Positions 22,231-25,000 of a stretch of DNA of 25,000 bases are shown here, in pieces. The DNA is from Methanobacterium sp. BAmetb5 (lineage in GTDB: Archaea; Methanobacteriota; Methanobacteria; Methanobacteriales; Methanobacteriaceae). How positions within the stretch are numbered: the first letter of the stretch is position 1; each line of letters starts with the position of its first letter. The notes beneath the pieces were generated by a model that was not told the origin of the DNA, did not search any database, and saw only the letters and a list, made by a program, of their open reading frames with translations. The translations under genes and the position numbers were made by a program. Location: positions 1,110,001-1,135,000 of the forward strand of contig NZ_CP022706.1 in the NCBI RefSeq assembly GCF_003491305.1, read 5' to 3'.

Positions 22231-23007
22231 TCAGACTATGGAGAATCCACCGTCTACAAAAATGGTCTGTCCGGTTATATAGGAGGAGGCATCCGATGAG
22301 AGGAATAGGATTGCTCCGTTTAGTTCTCCTTTCCGGGCAGGGCGGTTGAGGGGTACGATCCTGCTGTACGCTTTTAGGAAGTCATCAGATTTAAAGAGAG
22401 TGTCGGCGGTCATTTCCGATTCAAAAAGACCGGGACCAACTGCATTTACGGTTATTCCGTATTTTCCGTAGGAGCAGGCCATTCCCATGGTCAGTCCACG
22501 AACCGCTGCTTTTGATGCATTGTAAACGTGGCGTATGAACATGTCATCCTTGTCTCCAGCAATGGAGTTGATGGAACTGGTGTTCACGATTTTCCCGTAC
22601 TTATTTTCAATCATGTGGGGGATAACGTGTTTGGAGACCAGGAAAATTCCTTTAACATTTACATCCATTCCCATATCCCAATCTTCCACACATAAATCAC
22701 ACACTCCACCCCGAATTGCCACTCCGGCATTGTTCAGGAGGATATCTATCTTTCCAAAGTAACCAATCACTTCTTCAATGGCTTTTTCCACGCTTTCCTC
22801 ATGGGCCACATCACACTGCACTGCCAGGGCCCTTCGTCCGGTTGATCGGATTTCCTCAGCCAGGGCCTCCAATCTTTCTTTTCTCCGGGCCAGAAGTGCT
22901 ACATCTGCACCTTGTTGGGCGTATGCCCTTGCTGCATCTGCTCCCAGACCACCGGAAGCACCGGTCACCACGGCCACTTTCCCCTTTAAATCACAGTAAT
23001 TTTCCAT
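22231..23007 (-). CDS. SDR family NAD(P)-dependent oxidoreductase
   Basis: A 258-residue classical short-chain dehydrogenase. Seen: TGASGGLG (15-22) for the nucleotide, ARRKERL after strand 2 (favouring NADP), CDVAHEE, LLNNAGVAIRGG, the catalytic serine in NTSSINSIAG, YNASKAAVRGL (Tyr-x3-Lys), VNAVGPGLFESEM, and the C-terminal LSSDASSYITGQTIFVDGGF. The nearest familiar types are gluconate 5-dehydrogenase and FabG-like reductases; the substrate is not readable. GGAGGG lies seven bases before the ATG. It is divergent from a TetR-family gene, which probably controls it. Base composition returns to that of the GC-richer flank. Confidence 0.88.
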   Translation of the reverse strand: MENYCDLKGKVAVVTGASGGLGADAARAYAQQGADVALLARRKERLEALAEEIRSTGRRALAVQCDVAHEESVEKAIEEVIGYFGKIDILLNNAGVAIRGGVCDLCVEDWDMGMDVNVKGIFLVSKHVIPHMIENKYGKIVNTSSINSIAGDKDDMFIRHVYNASKAAVRGLTMGMACSYGKYGITVNAVGPGLFESEMTADTLFKSDDFLKAYSRIVPLNRPARKGELNGAILFLSSDASSYITGQTIFVDGGFSIV

Positions 23008-23074
23008 TTAATCCCTCCTATTACGTTTAAGTTAATCTGTACTTTTTGCCATATCTTTCCCAGTAATTATTCTG

Positions 23075-23091
23075 GGTTGTATAGTATAACC
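23075..23091. promoter_or_regulatory. Palindrome between SDR and TetR genes (candidate operator)
   Basis: GGTTGTA-TAG-TATAACC is a 17-base palindrome with one mismatch per arm. Its core resembles a TATA element for the SDR gene, so a repressor bound here could shut that promoter. Assignment to the adjacent TetR protein is inference. Confidence 0.4.
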
Positions 23092-23204
23092 ATAGGACTT
23101 ATCCCCCTAAAAAACTAGCGATTGTTCTGTTTGTAACGATTAATTATTATAGTTAGGTCCAAATGATCTTATAGGAAGAACTAAAAAAACATAGATGATG
23201 ATCT

Positions 23205-23822
23205 ATGGATACAAAATCTAGGATTCTCCAAACCGCCTTCAATCTCTTTCTGGAAAAAGGATTTGCGAGTGTTTCCTTAAATGAAGTTATAAAAGCATCA
23301 GATATTACCACTGGCGGCTTTTATTACCATTTCGATAGTAAAGATTCCTTAATGGTCGCAGTTATTGAAAAATATATATTTAACTATTTTAATTCAACCA
23401 TAGAACAGATAAAAAACTTCCAGGGGGATCCACAGGAAAAATTGAAAAGAGTGGTGCTGACCCTGGTGGGGGCTGATTTAAACACCAGTAAACAGACGGA
23501 AATTATGGAAAACTCCACCGGCATTGATTACAGAGTGTTACACATATTATTAATAGAAGGCGTCCACAAATACAACATAATTAAGGAACATTACATGAAA
23601 TTTTATTATAATCTACTTGAATTCAACAAGGAAATCATTGCGGAAGGCATATCCCAGGGAGTAATAAGGAACGATGCTGACCCCACTGAACTCGCACTGA
23701 TGACCCAGAGTGTTATGATTGGAACAATTATGATGTGGGTAGTAATGCCCACCATACCTTTAGAACAGATAATGACCTCCAACATAAATCAATTATGGGA
23801 TCACTTAAAATATGTTCACTAA
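23205..23822 (+). CDS. TetR/AcrR family transcriptional regulator
   Basis: A 205-residue ligand-responsive regulator. The N-terminal DNA-binding domain is complete: SRILQTAFNLFLEKGFASVS, then the HTH LNEVIKASDITTGGFYYHFDSKDSL (split here as LNEVIKASDITT and GGFYYHFDSKDSL), followed by helices of the ligand/dimer domain to the end. Family length is about 190-220. It is transcribed away from the SDR gene with 197 bases between the starts, the arrangement usual for a local repressor. No strong ribosome site precedes the ATG. The inducer is unknown. Confidence 0.87.
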   Translation: MDTKSRILQTAFNLFLEKGFASVSLNEVIKASDITTGGFYYHFDSKDSLMVAVIEKYIFNYFNSTIEQIKNFQGDPQEKLKRVVLTLVGADLNTSKQTEIMENSTGIDYRVLHILLIEGVHKYNIIKEHYMKFYYNLLEFNKEIIAEGISQGVIRNDADPTELALMTQSVMIGTIMMWVVMPTIPLEQIMTSNINQLWDHLKYVH

Positions 23823-23904
23823 TTTTTCTTTATTTCCCTTTAACTCTTACAAATTAGTTATTTACGGAAACTATGAATTTCTGAATCGTTTTAGAGGAAT
23901 TGGT

Positions 23905-24162
23905 TTAGAGAAGAAAGGGATTATGTCTGGAATTACATCTCAACCCAAATTTCAGTACTAAAAATAACTTAACATTCTTCTTTAGTTGAACGAGATTTAA
24001 TCCAAATACCATACCCACAATCATTAAAATTATACCTACAATTTGGAATCCTTTTCCATGAGTTTGATAATATCCTAAATAAACATCTATGGCATTGATA
24101 ATGAAAAGACAAATCCCTGATAGGAATGAAGTTAGAGCCAGTTTAGGATAATTAGTTTCCAT
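23905..24162 (-). CDS. Small membrane protein, hypothetical
   Basis: An 85-residue ORF. Residues about 8-28 (LALTSFLSGICLFIINAIDV) and 38-60 (FQIVGIILMIVGMVFGLNLV) are two hydrophobic segments separated by a short polar loop (YYQTHGKG), giving a helical hairpin in the membrane. The tail is basic (KKNVKLFLVLKFGLRCNSRH). No family is recognised. A/T-rich sequence upstream could hold a promoter, and an isolated T8 run (24237-24244) separates it from the upstream MFS gene. The two-helix pattern favours a real gene. Confidence 0.5.
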   Translation of the reverse strand: METNYPKLALTSFLSGICLFIINAIDVYLGYYQTHGKGFQIVGIILMIVGMVFGLNLVQLKKNVKLFLVLKFGLRCNSRHNPFLL

Positions 24163-24236
24163 AAAGAGAATTAAGTTATTCAGTAATTAAAATTATAGTA
24201 AGAACCTTTAAAAATAATAAATTCAAGGATTCTATC

Positions 24237-24244
24237 AAAAAAAA
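24237..24244 (-). terminator. T8 run after the second MFS gene
   Basis: An eight-T tract on the minus strand lies about 70 bases past the stop of the MFS gene. Confidence 0.45.
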
Positions 24245-24313
24245 TAGAAGTAAATAATTGGGTCTAGTTGAATTTAGTTTAAATTAAAGAGAATTGATTT
24301 AACCATTATTAAA

Positions 24314-25000
<687 letters not shown>

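Overview
The window looks like chromosome from a methanogenic euryarchaeon, most likely a Methanobacterium-type member of the Methanobacteriales. This is inferred from a NifH-like CfbC protein of coenzyme F430 biosynthesis, archaeal orphan families (DUF371, DUF123), a HerA-NurA-Mre11-Rad50 DNA-repair operon, a tRNA without encoded CCA, and TATA/BRE-style promoters with T-run ends.

Layout. 1-342: C-terminal end of a U32-family peptidase. 500-2429 (minus): a MarR-family regulator overlapping a 14-helix drug-efflux MFS gene, with a dyad symmetry placed over the predicted transcription start. 2668-3935 (plus): a two-CBS-domain protein overlapping a NifH-like CfbC gene. 3987-5282 (minus): a metallo-beta-lactamase-fold hydrolase and a DUF123 nuclease-like protein. 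5406-6486: DUF371, tRNA-Leu(GAG) on the minus strand, and DUF167. 6595-11598: nucleotide-sugar genes rfbC-like, rfbB, galU and galE, interrupted by an AT-rich TPR-protein gene and a possible 53-codon ORF. 11764-13081: a staphylococcal-nuclease-like lipoprotein and an acidic protein with two winged-helix-like ends.

13198-21935 is visibly richer in A/T than the flanks and is given over to nucleic-acid enzymes. A 743-residue ABC ATPase with a CxxC hook and a C-terminal R-x3-E...H pattern resembles RloC, the PrrC-related tRNA anticodon nuclease. It converges on a minus-strand operon nurA-herA-mre11-rad50. The N-terminus of NurA, including its first catalytic aspartate motif, lies upstream of the first ATG in an open frame that has no ATG, GTG or TTG start. 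Mre11 carries unusual residues in two metal-site motifs.

22231-25000 holds an SDR oxidoreductase and a divergent TetR regulator with a palindrome between them, a small membrane protein, and the C-terminal half of a second DHA2-type MFS transporter that runs off the end.

How the genes work together: the two regulator/transporter or regulator/enzyme sets look like small self-controlled stress modules. The sugar genes make UDP- and dTDP-sugars for surface glycans. The repair operon should resect DNA ends. The RloC-like protein, if active, would be a damage- or phage-responsive tRNase next to that machinery. The last point is inference.
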